This document shows, one piece after another, positions 18,164-27,472 of a stretch of DNA of 42,814 nucleotides. The translations under genes and the position numbers were made by a program. The DNA comes from a virus. The notes beneath the pieces were generated by a model. It worked only from the letters and a program-made list of their open reading frames with translations. It ran no database searches and was not told the origin of the DNA. The stretch's first letter is position 1, and each line of letters starts with the position of its first letter. The stretch lies in IMG/VR virus record IMGVR_UViG_3300048550_000335, positions 1-42,814 of that record; one strand, given 5' to 3'.

Positions 18164-18901
18164 ATGGCTGTTTCCCAGAGCAATACACAGTGGGTCAAAA
18201 AGGGCGACATCGTAAATGGCAAGAAGGTTAAGAAAGGGTATGTCGCTCAAAAGGGTAAGCCTGAGAAGCGTGTCACCAACAAGATCCGATTGGTCCAAGA
18301 CACGGCTAAGCGTGGTAAGGCTGGCGACGTTGTTCAAACCAAGAAAGGCCGTTACGTAAAGGCCAATAGGAAGCCTTTGAGTAAGGGCGGCGGCTACACC
18401 GGTAAGGGACCAGGCAAAGGCACAGATAAGCCCACAACCCCCACGGAAACGGATAAGCCCAAACCCACCACGGAAACTCCTGATCAATTGCCTTCAAACG
18501 TGAGCGGTGCTGGCGCAAAAGGCAAACCGCAACTAGGCGGTAAAGGTAAGGGTCTTGAAGGTTTGAGTAAGATGGACCGGAATGTTTATAACATGATGAG
18601 CAGCAACACTGATGCTCCTAACATGGCTGATAAACGAAAGACCTACGAGTCTGGTTCAGGCGGTGGTAGCCGTTACGAGGCTTCTCGGCAAAAAGCAAAA
18701 ACAGAAAGAGATAAGCGTAACGCTCCTGTGCCGGGTGAGTTTAATACGGCAGGTGCAGCAGCCGCGAGGTTGAGACAAGACTTAATTCAGGCTTCTAGGG
18801 ATCGGAAGGGTTACACGCGCAAACCCCAAAGGGGTGACCGGTTTACTGTCGGTAGGACTACCTATCGGTGGGATGGTCGTCAATGGGTTGACGCAAGTTA
18901 G
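18164..18901 (+). CDS. Lysine-rich hypothetical protein (245 aa)
   Basis: A highly basic protein with low-complexity Lys/Gly/Pro/Thr stretches (residues about 70-125) and two related N-terminal segments of the form KxGDIVNGKKVKKGYVA and AGDVVQTKKGRYVKA. The C-terminus ends TVGRTTYRWDGRQWV, which looks like a small beta-structured unit. AGGAG lies six bases before ATG 18164. The position after the capsid gene suggests a head-associated, possibly DNA- or capsid-binding protein; the family is not recognised. Confidence 0.7.
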   Translation: MAVSQSNTQWVKKGDIVNGKKVKKGYVAQKGKPEKRVTNKIRLVQDTAKRGKAGDVVQTKKGRYVKANRKPLSKGGGYTGKGPGKGTDKPTTPTETDKPKPTTETPDQLPSNVSGAGAKGKPQLGGKGKGLEGLSKMDRNVYNMMSSNTDAPNMADKRKTYESGSGGGSRYEASRQKAKTERDKRNAPVPGEFNTAGAAAARLRQDLIQASRDRKGYTRKPQRGDRFTVGRTTYRWDGRQWVDAS

Positions 18902-18910
18902 GACGCTGCT

Positions 18911-19216
18911 ATGGCCCAAGTGCGATTAATCACCCAGGCTACGTCTACTACTGCGCAGATAGGGACGTACGAGAACCCTGTTCCAACATATGGAACAAGT
19001 GGGACGTTCTTGTGGGAGTACTTCCGGCCACCTCCGGCACAGAACAGCATCTTGATTGCTGCTGATGGAACGGTGACAGAAGTATCTGTCCCGTTGAATA
19101 GCGACATCAAGGCTGCGACGGTGTATCTTCCAGGCGGTCACCAGTTCATTACTGACGACACAAGTTTTGCTTACACTAGCCTGGTGGCTGCTGGCTACCA
19201 ATTTGAGGCGGTCTAA
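18911..19216 (+). CDS. Hypothetical head/neck protein (101 aa)
   Basis: A beta-rich 101-residue protein with no recognised motif, between the basic protein and the head-tail connector, so probably a small structural protein. The ribosome binding site is weak (TTAGGA). Its stop overlaps the next ATG as TAATG, so the following gene is coupled to it. Confidence 0.7.
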   Translation: MAQVRLITQATSTTAQIGTYENPVPTYGTSGTFLWEYFRPPPAQNSILIAADGTVTEVSVPLNSDIKAATVYLPGGHQFITDDTSFAYTSLVAAGYQFEAV

Positions 19217-20094
19217 TGGCAACGACGATGAGTGACCTTGTAAGTGAGGTGCGCAGGCTGACGTATGGCACGTTGACTGAGCAACTGAACTTGATCAAAA
19301 CGGATTACGCGGCTGGGCAGACTGAGATCTTCCTGGACATGGATATGACTCAGATCCAACCGGGAATGATCCTGTCTAGCGGGTTGAACGTGTGGTACGT
19401 CCGCACAGTCAATACAGGTAGCCGCAGCATCAGGGTAATCCCTGGGTATGACAATGCTCCGTGCCCTTCAGGGTCGGCTGGTGACTTCGTGTATGTCCGT
19501 CCGCGCATGACTCAGTGGTATGCGTTCAGCCAGTTGAACAACCAGTTCCGTCAGTTGTCGTCTCCTAACAGGGGCTTATACAAGGTCGGTACTTTCACTA
19601 AGTCCATTAACACGACGTACCAGACTTACGACATCCCAACAGCCGCATTGAACATGGTCGGTTTAGCGAGGGTGCGGTATCGGCTTCCTGGTACGCCGGA
19701 TGTTTGGTACGAGATGCCGAACAACACGTACCGGCGCATGGAAGACAGAATCCAGTTGTTGCAAAACGTTCCTTCGGGTGGTGCGCAACTGGAGTTTACG
19801 TACCGCGCTCCGTTTACGGAAGCAACAACGTTGGCTGACGATGTGGAAACAACTGTTGGTTTGACGAGCACCCAATTGGACATACCCCCGCTGGGTGTTG
19901 CTATTGGCTTGATCCGTACTACGGAGTCTCGCCGCAACCAGGTGCAGACGCAGACGGATGCTAGGCGTAGCGCGGAGGTTCCACCGGAGTCAAACATAGG
20001 GGACGCTACGCGCATGGAAAGGGCTTACGCTGCGCGGGTGAACGAAGAGTATTCACGTCAGTTGCGTAACCAGCCCATTTACATGGGGATCTGA
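19216..20094 (+). CDS. Head-tail adaptor (tail tubular protein A-like)
   Basis: The 292-residue protein has the layout of podoviral adaptor or gatekeeper proteins: an N-terminal helix (MSDLVSEVRRLT), an inserted beta domain (residues about 35-110), then a region beginning MTQWYAFSQLNNQFRQL, and a long charged C-terminal helix (ESRRNQVQTQTDARRSAEV). Such proteins bind under the portal and connect it to the tail nozzle. It is placed just before the large propeller-like tail gene, as expected. The assignment rests on layout and position, not on a diagnostic motif. Confidence 0.6.
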   Translation: MATTMSDLVSEVRRLTYGTLTEQLNLIKTDYAAGQTEIFLDMDMTQIQPGMILSSGLNVWYVRTVNTGSRSIRVIPGYDNAPCPSGSAGDFVYVRPRMTQWYAFSQLNNQFRQLSSPNRGLYKVGTFTKSINTTYQTYDIPTAALNMVGLARVRYRLPGTPDVWYEMPNNTYRRMEDRIQLLQNVPSGGAQLEFTYRAPFTEATTLADDVETTVGLTSTQLDIPPLGVAIGLIRTTESRRNQVQTQTDARRSAEVPPESNIGDATRMERAYAARVNEEYSRQLRNQPIYMGI

Positions 20095-22094
20095 TGAGCA
20101 CGAGCGTTGAGGATTATTCCCTAGCACTTACCCCAACGGTTAGTGAGCCGTTCTACGACGCTCTCCAGAGTGCTCTGGCTGACGGCAACCCGAATGTTGT
20201 GGGTATTGCTGGTCGTGCGTTCTTGTGCGATAACGCTAACGGCCAATGGATACGCACTCACATTAATGTGGTGGAGCAGCGGAACGTGGACACGAACCGT
20301 GACCTGTTGCTGCTGCCGCAGGGCGTGTGGCGTCAAACAGTTTCGTCGTGGCATAAGGGCATGGGCCAGACAAACATGGATCGTAATGACAGCGACAATG
20401 AGCGTTATTACAGGTCTTGGAACGTCAACCCGTTCAGCAAGTGGCGGTTTAGTTGTTTGAACAAAACCAACATGGTTAAGAACCTAGGGTTTTCTAACAC
20501 GTCACGCACCCACATTCAGGAAGTCAATGGTGACTTGTTTGGTGCTGGCGAGTCTACGGTCTTTATGATCACGGACTTTACTACGTGGACTGAGCAAACT
20601 CTTACAGTCACGGGCACGGTTTACGACGTTACTACTGATGGTGAGATTTTTTACGTAGCCCACGATAATCAGGTAAGCGCGTTTAACAACAACAGCGGCA
20701 CGCTGACGTTGGTAACTACGTACGACGCTGGTACTGGAGATCACACAATGGTCTTGTGGTCGAAAGACCGGTTGTACACGACCTCAGCGAACCAGTTGTA
20801 TGAGGTGACTAGCGGGACACCGGCGTTGGTGTACACGCATCCACAGACTGCTTACCGTTGGATAGACGGCACTGATGCTCCAGATGGCACGTACTTCCTG
20901 GGTGGTGCTGGTGACAAGTACCAGGTGCACCGTTTGATTGTTGACGATTCAGGAACCTTATTGACACCTACGGTTGCTGTGACGCTGCCCGACGGTGAGA
21001 TTGGTTACTGCATCAGCGAGTACCTAGGTTTCATCTTTATTGGCAACATGTCCGGAATCCGTATGGCTCTTCTCAATAACGGTCTGCTTACGTTGGGTGC
21101 CCTGATTGAGACGAACTCACCGGTGTACGACTTTGAGGGACAGAACCAGTTTGTGTGGTACACGAACAGTCTTATCTCGGATCAGTACTACTCGGTGACT
21201 AACAACGATCAAGTGTTCTCAGAGTTTCCGAAGAACACGAGCCAGGGCTTAGGGCGCATGGATTTGTCCACGTTCGCTGGTGGCGTGGCTAGCCCCGCGT
21301 TTGCGAACGACCTTGTCGCGTACGACCAGACCACAAATGATTGGCCTGAGTTTCCGTTGACTTCAGCGCAGCAAGTTTCTGCCATATCCGCTGACCCACG
21401 AGGCACGTTGCAAGAATCTATTACTTCGGTCACCACGATTGCTGCCGTATCAGTTCAGCAAGACGGCGTAAGCGGCCGTCGCGTTTTCGCTATGGCTGGT
21501 GGCAAGTTGTTTGCAGAGATGATTGATAATGCGTCCGCTGGCTGGCTAGAGCAAGGCATTTTGTCGTACGCCGTTGAGGACAATAAGGCTGCCCTGTACC
21601 AAATGGCTAAGTGGATGCCCAACGACGGCACCCTGTACCTGGATTACAAGGCTGACGGCGGTGACTGGTTCCGTAGTTCTAGGGTTTTGATGAGTAATAC
21701 GAACGTGAGCACGGGCAACAAGACTCTGGATGGGCTCCTGTTTTCCCGTTTCCAGCCGCGTTACGTGGTGTTGCCGACGCTCAAAGGCGGCAGCCCTATT
21801 ACTCGTTGGGAGATGCGGTCGATACCGGCTAAAGGCAAGGCGTCTAAATGGCAAGTACCGGTTATGAACTATCAAGAACTGGACATAAATGGGGTTAAGG
21901 CTATCCGTGACCCTGTTGCTGAACTAGACTTTTTGATGACCTTAGTTGAAAGCGGTCGGTTATTTAACTATCAAGAGAGTGGGGTCGTGTACTCTGTCCA
22001 CGCTACTGGCTTTGAGTGGAAACCTGAAAGCCTCACAAGTGGTGGAACGGGCTGGCAGGGAACCTACACGCTAGTAGTGGAGGAAATAGTCTGA
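20094..22094 (+). CDS. Tail nozzle (tail tubular protein B-like), beta-propeller
   Basis: A 666-residue beta-rich protein. The middle region (about 150-420) contains successive strand-turn units such as GTVYDVTTDGEIFYVAHDN, DHTMVLWSKDRLYTTSANQ and TNSLISDQYYSVTNND, consistent with propeller blades. The C-terminal part (YAVEDNKAALYQMAKWMP and later) resembles tail proteins that contact the fibres. It follows the adaptor with a TGATG overlap. In podoviruses such a protein forms the hexameric nozzle. No cleavage motif was seen. Confidence 0.65.
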   Translation: MSTSVEDYSLALTPTVSEPFYDALQSALADGNPNVVGIAGRAFLCDNANGQWIRTHINVVEQRNVDTNRDLLLLPQGVWRQTVSSWHKGMGQTNMDRNDSDNERYYRSWNVNPFSKWRFSCLNKTNMVKNLGFSNTSRTHIQEVNGDLFGAGESTVFMITDFTTWTEQTLTVTGTVYDVTTDGEIFYVAHDNQVSAFNNNSGTLTLVTTYDAGTGDHTMVLWSKDRLYTTSANQLYEVTSGTPALVYTHPQTAYRWIDGTDAPDGTYFLGGAGDKYQVHRLIVDDSGTLLTPTVAVTLPDGEIGYCISEYLGFIFIGNMSGIRMALLNNGLLTLGALIETNSPVYDFEGQNQFVWYTNSLISDQYYSVTNNDQVFSEFPKNTSQGLGRMDLSTFAGGVASPAFANDLVAYDQTTNDWPEFPLTSAQQVSAISADPRGTLQESITSVTTIAAVSVQQDGVSGRRVFAMAGGKLFAEMIDNASAGWLEQGILSYAVEDNKAALYQMAKWMPNDGTLYLDYKADGGDWFRSSRVLMSNTNVSTGNKTLDGLLFSRFQPRYVVLPTLKGGSPITRWEMRSIPAKGKASKWQVPVMNYQELDINGVKAIRDPVAELDFLMTLVESGRLFNYQESGVVYSVHATGFEWKPESLTSGGTGWQGTYTLVVEEIV

Positions 22095-23362
22095 TGGTTG
22101 TACGTGATTACAGGGGCTCTGCCCAATCGACGTTCCTTGCAGCGGCGGTTGCTGCTGGGGATATGACTATCCAAACCGAAGGGTTTACGGGTTGGCCTGA
22201 CGGTGCTCCTGGCCCGTTCTTTATTGTTATTAACCGGACTAAGAGCAACGAAGAGAAGATCCTGTGCAGTTCTCATAACGGAAGTGATCTAACTGTTCTA
22301 GCCGATGACGGTACTGGGTCTACCGGTCGTGCAGCAGACCAGACTTCCGCGCAATCCCACGCTATTGGTTCTGTTGTAGAGCACATCTTGACTGCTACGG
22401 ACGCTCGTGAAGCGAACACACACGTCAATGACACGACTCAGCATATCTCCGTTGGCACGTTAGCCCTCCGTCCGAGCACGAGTCTGGTTGTTGGGCAAAC
22501 GTATTACGCCACCGATGAGGAGATCCTGTACATCTACTCGTCTAGTAACGGCTGGCGTGCGACGACGGCACACCCACGGATCGTTGAAGACGTTGACCTG
22601 ACCAGTACTTACAAGATCAAGAACATGGTTGATCCGACTAACGCTCAGGACGCTGCGACGAAGACGTGGGTTGAGACGACTATTACTGCTAACACGGCTG
22701 GCAGCGTTGCGGCGGCTGCTGCTAGCGCGGCTGCGGCTCTTGTGAGTGAGACAAACGCGGCTACGTCTGCAACAAACTCCTCAACGTCGGCTGCTCAATC
22801 TGCGACTAGTGCCGTTGAGGCTGCTAACTCTGCCGCCGCCGCCGCAGCAGCATTAGATCAATTTGATGATAGGTATTTGGGGGCCAAGTCGTCATTCCCG
22901 ACCACCGACAACGATGGCGATCCGCTGGTTTCTGGTGCGTTGTTCTACTTGGACACGGGTACATCAGAGCAGATCGGCATGTACGTCTATGACGGTTCTG
23001 CCTGGATTAAGGCGAGTGCCGCTGCAACAGCGTCAATTATTACTTACGAGTACACGGCTACTGGATCGCAGACAGCGTTCACGGGTAATGACCGGAACGG
23101 TGTATCCCTGTCGTTTACGGGATCGCTCATTCAAGTTTTCCTAAACGGTGTACTGCTGTCGCCGGGTAACGATTACACGACTTCCACGAACACGGTGACT
23201 CTGGCTAGCGGTGCTACCGCTGGTGATGAGGTGTTGGTGGTCGCGTTCGCTTCGTTCTCGGTGGCGGACACTTACACGCAGACACAAGCAAATGCGTTGT
23301 TTGCCACTCAATCTGAACTCGCTAGTGCGGGTTTCAGTCCAATTTTATTGATGGGAGCCTAA
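22094..23362 (+). CDS. Tail fibre protein
   Basis: The N-terminal about 120 residues form a beta-rich tail-attachment part (VVRDYRGSAQSTFLAAAVAAGD). Next come a YKIKNMVDPTNAQDAATKTW segment and an Ala/Ser/Thr-rich coiled-coil run (residues about 200-255) typical of trimeric fibre shafts. A widely found fibre domain follows (DRYLGAKSSFPTTDNDGDPL, MYVYDGSAWIKA). A beta domain at about 315-395 (GSLIQVFLNGVLLSPGNDYT) is of the kind seen in many phage fibres. It starts by TGATG overlap with the nozzle gene and is followed directly by further fibre genes. Confidence 0.85.
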   Translation: MVVRDYRGSAQSTFLAAAVAAGDMTIQTEGFTGWPDGAPGPFFIVINRTKSNEEKILCSSHNGSDLTVLADDGTGSTGRAADQTSAQSHAIGSVVEHILTATDAREANTHVNDTTQHISVGTLALRPSTSLVVGQTYYATDEEILYIYSSSNGWRATTAHPRIVEDVDLTSTYKIKNMVDPTNAQDAATKTWVETTITANTAGSVAAAAASAAAALVSETNAATSATNSSTSAAQSATSAVEAANSAAAAAAALDQFDDRYLGAKSSFPTTDNDGDPLVSGALFYLDTGTSEQIGMYVYDGSAWIKASAAATASIITYEYTATGSQTAFTGNDRNGVSLSFTGSLIQVFLNGVLLSPGNDYTTSTNTVTLASGATAGDEVLVVAFASFSVADTYTQTQANALFATQSELASAGFSPILLMGA

Positions 23363-23926
23363 GTGGGCACAACATACAAGGTGTTGGGGCAGGCAGCGTC
23401 TAGCGCGTCGTCTCTTTCGGTCACCAATAAGGTACTAACAAGCAACGTCGCTACGTTGACGTTGAGCGCGTCACACAGTATTGGCGTGGGCCAGCAGGTA
23501 AGCGTTGCGATGGATACTGCTGATGCAGCGTTCGACGGTATTCGCACCGTCACCGCTGTGACCAGCACTACTCTTTCGTTCGCCTCGGTCGCTTCCGATG
23601 TAACGAGTGCGGCAGCGACAGGCACGCTTACGGCGTTCGAACACTCCACGCTTTACACCTGCCCTTCCGCTACGGCAGCGGTCGTCTCCACGCTAACGAT
23701 CTGCAACCGGAGTAACACGGCTGCTTACTACACAATTGCTATCTCGGATGCCAATACTGGAGAGCCAGCAGCCAGCAAGTACATTGTTCGTAACGATGTG
23801 TTGATGGGTTTTGAGACGGTCGGGCTGACGCTTGGTTTGACCCTTGATGCAACTAATAAGTACGTGCGTGTGAGCGCAAGTAACGCGAATCTAACGTTCG
23901 CTCTGTTCGGATCGGAGATTTCCTAA
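23363..23926 (+). CDS. Fibre-associated beta protein (187 aa)
   Basis: It starts with GTG immediately after the fibre stop; GGGAG five bases before supports this. The N-terminal half is Ser/Thr/Val-rich with alternating strands (TLTLSASHSIGVGQQVSVAM). The C-terminal half (TLYTCPSATAAVVSTLTICN to FALFGSEIS) matches the pattern of small jelly-roll-like domains found in many marine and freshwater phage tail proteins. It is likely a fibre tip or baseplate component; the exact role is unknown. Confidence 0.7.
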   Translation: MGTTYKVLGQAASSASSLSVTNKVLTSNVATLTLSASHSIGVGQQVSVAMDTADAAFDGIRTVTAVTSTTLSFASVASDVTSAAATGTLTAFEHSTLYTCPSATAAVVSTLTICNRSNTAAYYTIAISDANTGEPAASKYIVRNDVLMGFETVGLTLGLTLDATNKYVRVSASNANLTFALFGSEIS

Positions 23927-24898
23927 ATGTCTATTGATCGCCTAAGAAACCCGTTCGGTTCTGCCCAGATTGTGTCTGGGCTTGCTCCAGAAAACTGGGC
24001 CTATGCGAGTAGCACCACGGGTGCTGCTACCGCGTACACGTTTACGGGTGACGGAACCGCTGGCACCGTAAACGGTGGTCAGTACCGCGTCCACAGATGG
24101 GATTACACAGGGACGCAAACGAGTTGGGGTATTACGTTCTCCCAAGCCGGAATTGTTGACTTTTTGTGTGTCGGGGGTGGGGGATCTGGTATGGGTGGCA
24201 GTACCAACTCATACGGCGGAGGCGGCGGTGGAGCCGGAGGTATGCTTTTAAACTTTGATTACGGAGTCACCGCTTCTACTTACACGGTTTCCGTCGGCAA
24301 GGGTGCCTGTTACAGCGGGTATGGGCCGTTTTACTACGTTGATGCGAACTACATCGCGCAAGATTCCACCTTCGGAGCCTTGACCGCTGTTGCAGGCGGA
24401 AACGGTGCCATGTCGTACTCAGGAACTCGGGTTGGTTACTCAGGTGGCTCAGGCGGGGGGGCCAGTTCCGGGGCCAGCATTGTTGGGCAACCCGCTGGTG
24501 GGTCAGGAACATCCGGTCAAGGCCATGCAGGTGGAGCAGGCAGCGGTGCGACACCGGGCTATTCAGGCGGTGGCGGCGGCGGGTACGTCTCCCAAGGTGG
24601 CGACGCTGGAATGGACAGCAACTACCTAGGTGGAAATGGCGGGGACGGCTTAGCGAATTACAAGTTCGATGGGATCTCTCGTGGCTACGCCGCTGGCGGC
24701 GGAGGCGGCGGGTACAGCACCGGCCAAGGTGGGACAGGCGGCTCAGGTGGTGGCGGCGACGGAGCGCAATCCAATAACAGTCAGGGATCAAACGCATCCG
24801 GCGTCGGTTGTGGCAGCGGTGGAAACATGGGAACTACGGCTACTCGCGGAGCAAAGGGATCAGACGGCATGGTCATCATTCGGTACCGCATCGGATAA
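23927..24898 (+). CDS. Glycine-rich tail adhesin
   Basis: After about 80 N-terminal residues, the pattern DFLCVGGGGSGMGGSTNS begins a glycine-rich region with many GGGG runs separated by short beta segments, ending in DGMVIIRYRIG. This is the layout of phage glycine-rich adhesins whose runs pack as a polyglycine-II sandwich and display variable loops to receptors. It is one of three such modules in the window. GGAG lies 13 bases before the ATG. Confidence 0.8.
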   Translation: MSIDRLRNPFGSAQIVSGLAPENWAYASSTTGAATAYTFTGDGTAGTVNGGQYRVHRWDYTGTQTSWGITFSQAGIVDFLCVGGGGSGMGGSTNSYGGGGGGAGGMLLNFDYGVTASTYTVSVGKGACYSGYGPFYYVDANYIAQDSTFGALTAVAGGNGAMSYSGTRVGYSGGSGGGASSGASIVGQPAGGSGTSGQGHAGGAGSGATPGYSGGGGGGYVSQGGDAGMDSNYLGGNGGDGLANYKFDGISRGYAAGGGGGGYSTGQGGTGGSGGGGDGAQSNNSQGSNASGVGCGSGGNMGTTATRGAKGSDGMVIIRYRIG

Positions 24899-24907
24899 GG
24901 GAAAGTA

Positions 24908-25054
24908 ATGACACGATCAAGAAATGTTGCTGACCTGATTGCTACCGCTGTGGAAAGCGCAGACGCGAGCATTGTTGAAGTGATCGCTCTTACTCAAGCG
25001 GAGTATGACGCTCTTACTCCTGTTGCTACGACCTTGTATGTGGTGACTGACTGA
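24908..25054 (+). CDS. Small fibre-cluster protein (48 aa)
   Basis: It encodes 48 residues, starting MTRSRNVADLIATAVESAD and ending ALTPVATTLYVVTD. The C-terminal pattern of a helix followed by LTQAEYDALTPVATTLYVV is common near phage fibre genes. The stop overlaps the next ATG as TGATG, so it is coupled to the large adhesin gene. It may be a fibre chaperone or a small attachment protein. Confidence 0.75.
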   Translation: MTRSRNVADLIATAVESADASIVEVIALTQAEYDALTPVATTLYVVTD

Positions 25055-26718
25055 TGCCAACGACCGCTAAGTTGTATTTGGGTGGTACGCAGATCGGTGG
25101 TGCTGGTCTTGCTGGTGCAGCGATTAGTGACACCCCGACGGGTAACTACACCAGCGGTGGAGTGACGTATGACTATTGGGAGTTCAATGCGTCGTCGTCC
25201 ATAACGGTTTCGCAGGCTGGCATTGCTGACGTACTCGTCGTTGGCGGCGGTGGATCGGGTGGCTACAACACGGCAGGCGGAGCCGGAGGCGGCGGCGCAG
25301 GTGGCGTTCTGGTTGCGTCGAACTTTTACTTTGGTGCGGGTTCTCAGACCGTTGTTGTCGGTGCAGGAGGGCCAAGCCAAGGAAAGAGCACGTCGGAGGG
25401 TTTCTCAGGGGCGGCTTCTCGTGTTGGTTCTGCGGTTGCACCCGGCGGCGGTGGCGGCGGAAGTCGTCCCGACAGTTCCGGTCTTGCGCCAGGCAATCAC
25501 GGAGGCTCAGGCGGTGGCGGCGGTTCTGAGGCTGCCGGTGAGAATGGTGTTGGCGGTACGGGTCTGACGACACTTGGTAATGACGGCGGCGCCGCTTTTG
25601 GTTCCGGTACTTTCTCGCTGGTAGGTGGCGGCGGTGGTGGTGGTGCTGGTGCTGCTGGCACGGATGCTGTTAGTGGAACGGCAGGCAACGGCGGTTCAGG
25701 CGTAAGCAACTCATTTAGTGGATCGGCTGTGACCTACGGCGGCGGCGGTGGAGGCCACATGCCTACTGGTTCTAATCAGGGTTCTGGCGGGGCAGGCGGT
25801 GGAACCGCTGGCGTGGCGGGCGCCTCGTCTAATGGAACCGCTAACACGGGTGGTGGTTCGGGAGCCGGTCAGCCTCCTGGTCAAGGCGGTAGCGGCAAGG
25901 TCGTCATCCGTGTAGCGCGTCCGTACACCGCTGTTGCTGGTTTTGCTTCTATCGGTAACACGGCTACGGGAACTTACACTTCTGGCGCAGCGACGTATGC
26001 GTACTACTCATTCACGGCGAGTGGATCGCTGACGGTGAACACGGCTGGGTTTGCTGACGTTCTTGTCGTTGGTGGTGGCGGCGGCGGAGGCCGCAACGGT
26101 GGTGGAGGAGGAGGCGCAGGCGGGTACCTAGACGCTGGAAGCGCGTATCTATCCGCTGGGACTTTGACCGTAGCCGTTGGCGCAGGTGGAGCCGCAGCAC
26201 CAACTACTTCCGCACCTGCTTTCCCCGGTGTTGGTAGCCGCATTGGTAGTTACTACGGGGTTGGTGGCGGCGGTGGTGGAACTGCTTCCTTGTCACCGAC
26301 AAACGGTGGTTCCGGTGGCGGGGAAGGTGTCAGTACAACTGGAGTTGTAGGCACAGGTCTATCTGGACAAGGCAACGACGGGTCAGTACGACAGCCAAGC
26401 ATTCAAGGCGGTGGTGCAGGTGGTGGTGCTGGCGGTGCTGGTTCGGTAGGCAGCGGCAGCGGCACGGGCGGTAACGGAGGAGCAGGCTTGTCATCCAGCA
26501 TCACAGGTTCAGCAGTCACTCGCGCTGGTGGTGGAGGCGGCGGTGGCAGCATCACCGGAGGTTCTGGCGGTTCTGGTGGTGGTGGTAATGCAGGAGGATC
26601 AAGCGTTGCCGGGTCGGACGGAACCGCCAACACGGGCGGTGGTGCTGGTGCTGGTTACTCCGGTACCGGTGGCGCTGGCGGCAGCGGTGTCGTAATCGTA
26701 AGAGTTAGAACAGCGTAG
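25054..26718 (+). CDS. Tandem glycine-rich tail adhesin (554 aa)
   Basis: The protein has two copies of a module of about 270 residues. Module 1 (about 20-290) begins TGNYTSGGVTYDYWEFNAS then ADVLVVGGGGSGG and ends GSGKVVIRVARP. Module 2 (about 300-554) begins TGTYTSGAATYAYYSFTAS then ADVLVVGGGGGGG and ends GSGVVIVRVRTA. Both have long glycine runs fitting polyglycine-II packing, so the product is probably a receptor-binding adhesin with doubled tips. The module is also present in the gene at 23927, which suggests intragenic duplication. Confidence 0.82.
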   Translation: MPTTAKLYLGGTQIGGAGLAGAAISDTPTGNYTSGGVTYDYWEFNASSSITVSQAGIADVLVVGGGGSGGYNTAGGAGGGGAGGVLVASNFYFGAGSQTVVVGAGGPSQGKSTSEGFSGAASRVGSAVAPGGGGGGSRPDSSGLAPGNHGGSGGGGGSEAAGENGVGGTGLTTLGNDGGAAFGSGTFSLVGGGGGGGAGAAGTDAVSGTAGNGGSGVSNSFSGSAVTYGGGGGGHMPTGSNQGSGGAGGGTAGVAGASSNGTANTGGGSGAGQPPGQGGSGKVVIRVARPYTAVAGFASIGNTATGTYTSGAATYAYYSFTASGSLTVNTAGFADVLVVGGGGGGGRNGGGGGGAGGYLDAGSAYLSAGTLTVAVGAGGAAAPTTSAPAFPGVGSRIGSYYGVGGGGGGTASLSPTNGGSGGGEGVSTTGVVGTGLSGQGNDGSVRQPSIQGGGAGGGAGGAGSVGSGSGTGGNGGAGLSSSITGSAVTRAGGGGGGGSITGGSGGSGGGGNAGGSSVAGSDGTANTGGGAGAGYSGTGGAGGSGVVIVRVRTA

Positions 26719-26729
26719 GAAGGTTAGTA

Positions 26730-26975
26730 ATGGCGCACGCAGCACGAGTAGAGGACGGAATCGTCCGTGAAGTCATCGTCGTACCTGACGGTCTTGGTGG
26801 TGATGAGAACGACGCAGCAATTCAGGCTTACGTGAATGGCATTGGCTTGCCGGGAACCTGGATTCGCACGAGTTTCAACGGTAAGACCAGGGGCCGGTAC
26901 GCTGGTATCGGTTTTACTTATGACGCTAACTTAAATGAGTTTGTCGCGCCGGAGGTGGCTGAAGATGATGAGTAA
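26730..26975 (+). CDS. Conserved small tail-cluster protein (81 aa)
   Basis: The 81-residue protein begins MAHAARVEDGIVREVIVVPD and contains FNGKTRGRYAGIGFTYDANL. This combination is common in small proteins beside fibre genes of many environmental phages, where it may help fibre assembly; the molecular role is unknown. GGAAGG lies six bases before the ATG. Its end overlaps the start of the first small membrane protein by 11 bases, which links the fibre and lysis blocks. Confidence 0.75.
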   Translation: MAHAARVEDGIVREVIVVPDGLGGDENDAAIQAYVNGIGLPGTWIRTSFNGKTRGRYAGIGFTYDANLNEFVAPEVAEDDE

Positions 26976-27153
26976 GTTGATGTCTCGTGAGGGACGCAAG
27001 TGGCTCTACGGTGTCGCTCTGACGATTGTTCCGTTGCTGGTGGCTTACGGTGCTATCAGCGAGTCGGTGGCTCCGTTGTGGATTGCCTTGCTGGGTAGCC
27101 TGCTGGCTCCTGCTTTGGCTTTGACTCATCTATCGCCGGATGAGCCTGAGTAG
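26965..27153 (+). CDS. Holin-like membrane protein (62 aa)
   Basis: The short protein has two predicted membrane segments, WLYGVALTIVPLLVAYGAI (about 14-32) and VAPLWIALLGSLLAPALAL (about 36-54), a charged N-terminus and an acidic tail. This fits a class II holin, which makes the lesion that releases endolysin. ATG 26965 follows GGAGG by nine bases; an upstream TTG-type extension at 26935 would lie before the binding site. It opens the lysis cassette. Confidence 0.75.
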   Translation: MMSKLMSREGRKWLYGVALTIVPLLVAYGAISESVAPLWIALLGSLLAPALALTHLSPDEPE

Positions 27154-27163
27154 CGGTGCCTAA

Positions 27164-27472
27164 ATGGATGTGCATGACTTCATGGTCGTTGAGTGGATAC
27201 TTGGTACTGCCGGTTTAATTGTCGCTCTGCTCGTTATCTTTAAGTTCGGGTACGCCACGTACAAGGCGATCAATCGTATGGACGTCATGCTTGGTGTTGA
27301 CCGCAAGGGCCGCACTTTGAGCGACCGCATTGAGCGACTTGAGTATCAACTGTTTCCTAACGCTGGGCGTAGCCTTGACGACCGTGTTAGCCAAATAGCG
27401 TTTGACCAGAAAACTATGGAAGGCGAAGTTCGGGCGATCCGTGAATCTTTAGATTGCGGGTGCAAAAAATGA
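27164..27472 (+). CDS. Membrane-anchored coiled-coil protein (102 aa)
   Basis: It has one membrane segment at about residues 10-28 (ILGTAGLIVALLVIFKFGY), then a helical, charged cytoplasmic or external part containing GRTLSDRIERLEYQLFP and SLDDRVSQIAFDQKTMEGEV, and ends in DCGCKK. Small one-segment proteins of this shape often sit between holin and lysin genes in actinophages; I do not assign a function. Its stop overlaps the next ATG as ATGA. Confidence 0.7.
   Translation: MDVHDFMVVEWILGTAGLIVALLVIFKFGYATYKAINRMDVMLGVDRKGRTLSDRIERLEYQLFPNAGRSLDDRVSQIAFDQKTMEGEVRAIRESLDCGCKK

Noticed and set aside
24276-24797. 173-residue leftward frame opposite the glycine-rich adhesin
   Set aside because: An Arg/His-rich composition results from reading glycine codons (GGN) in antisense; similar long frames occur opposite 25054-26718.
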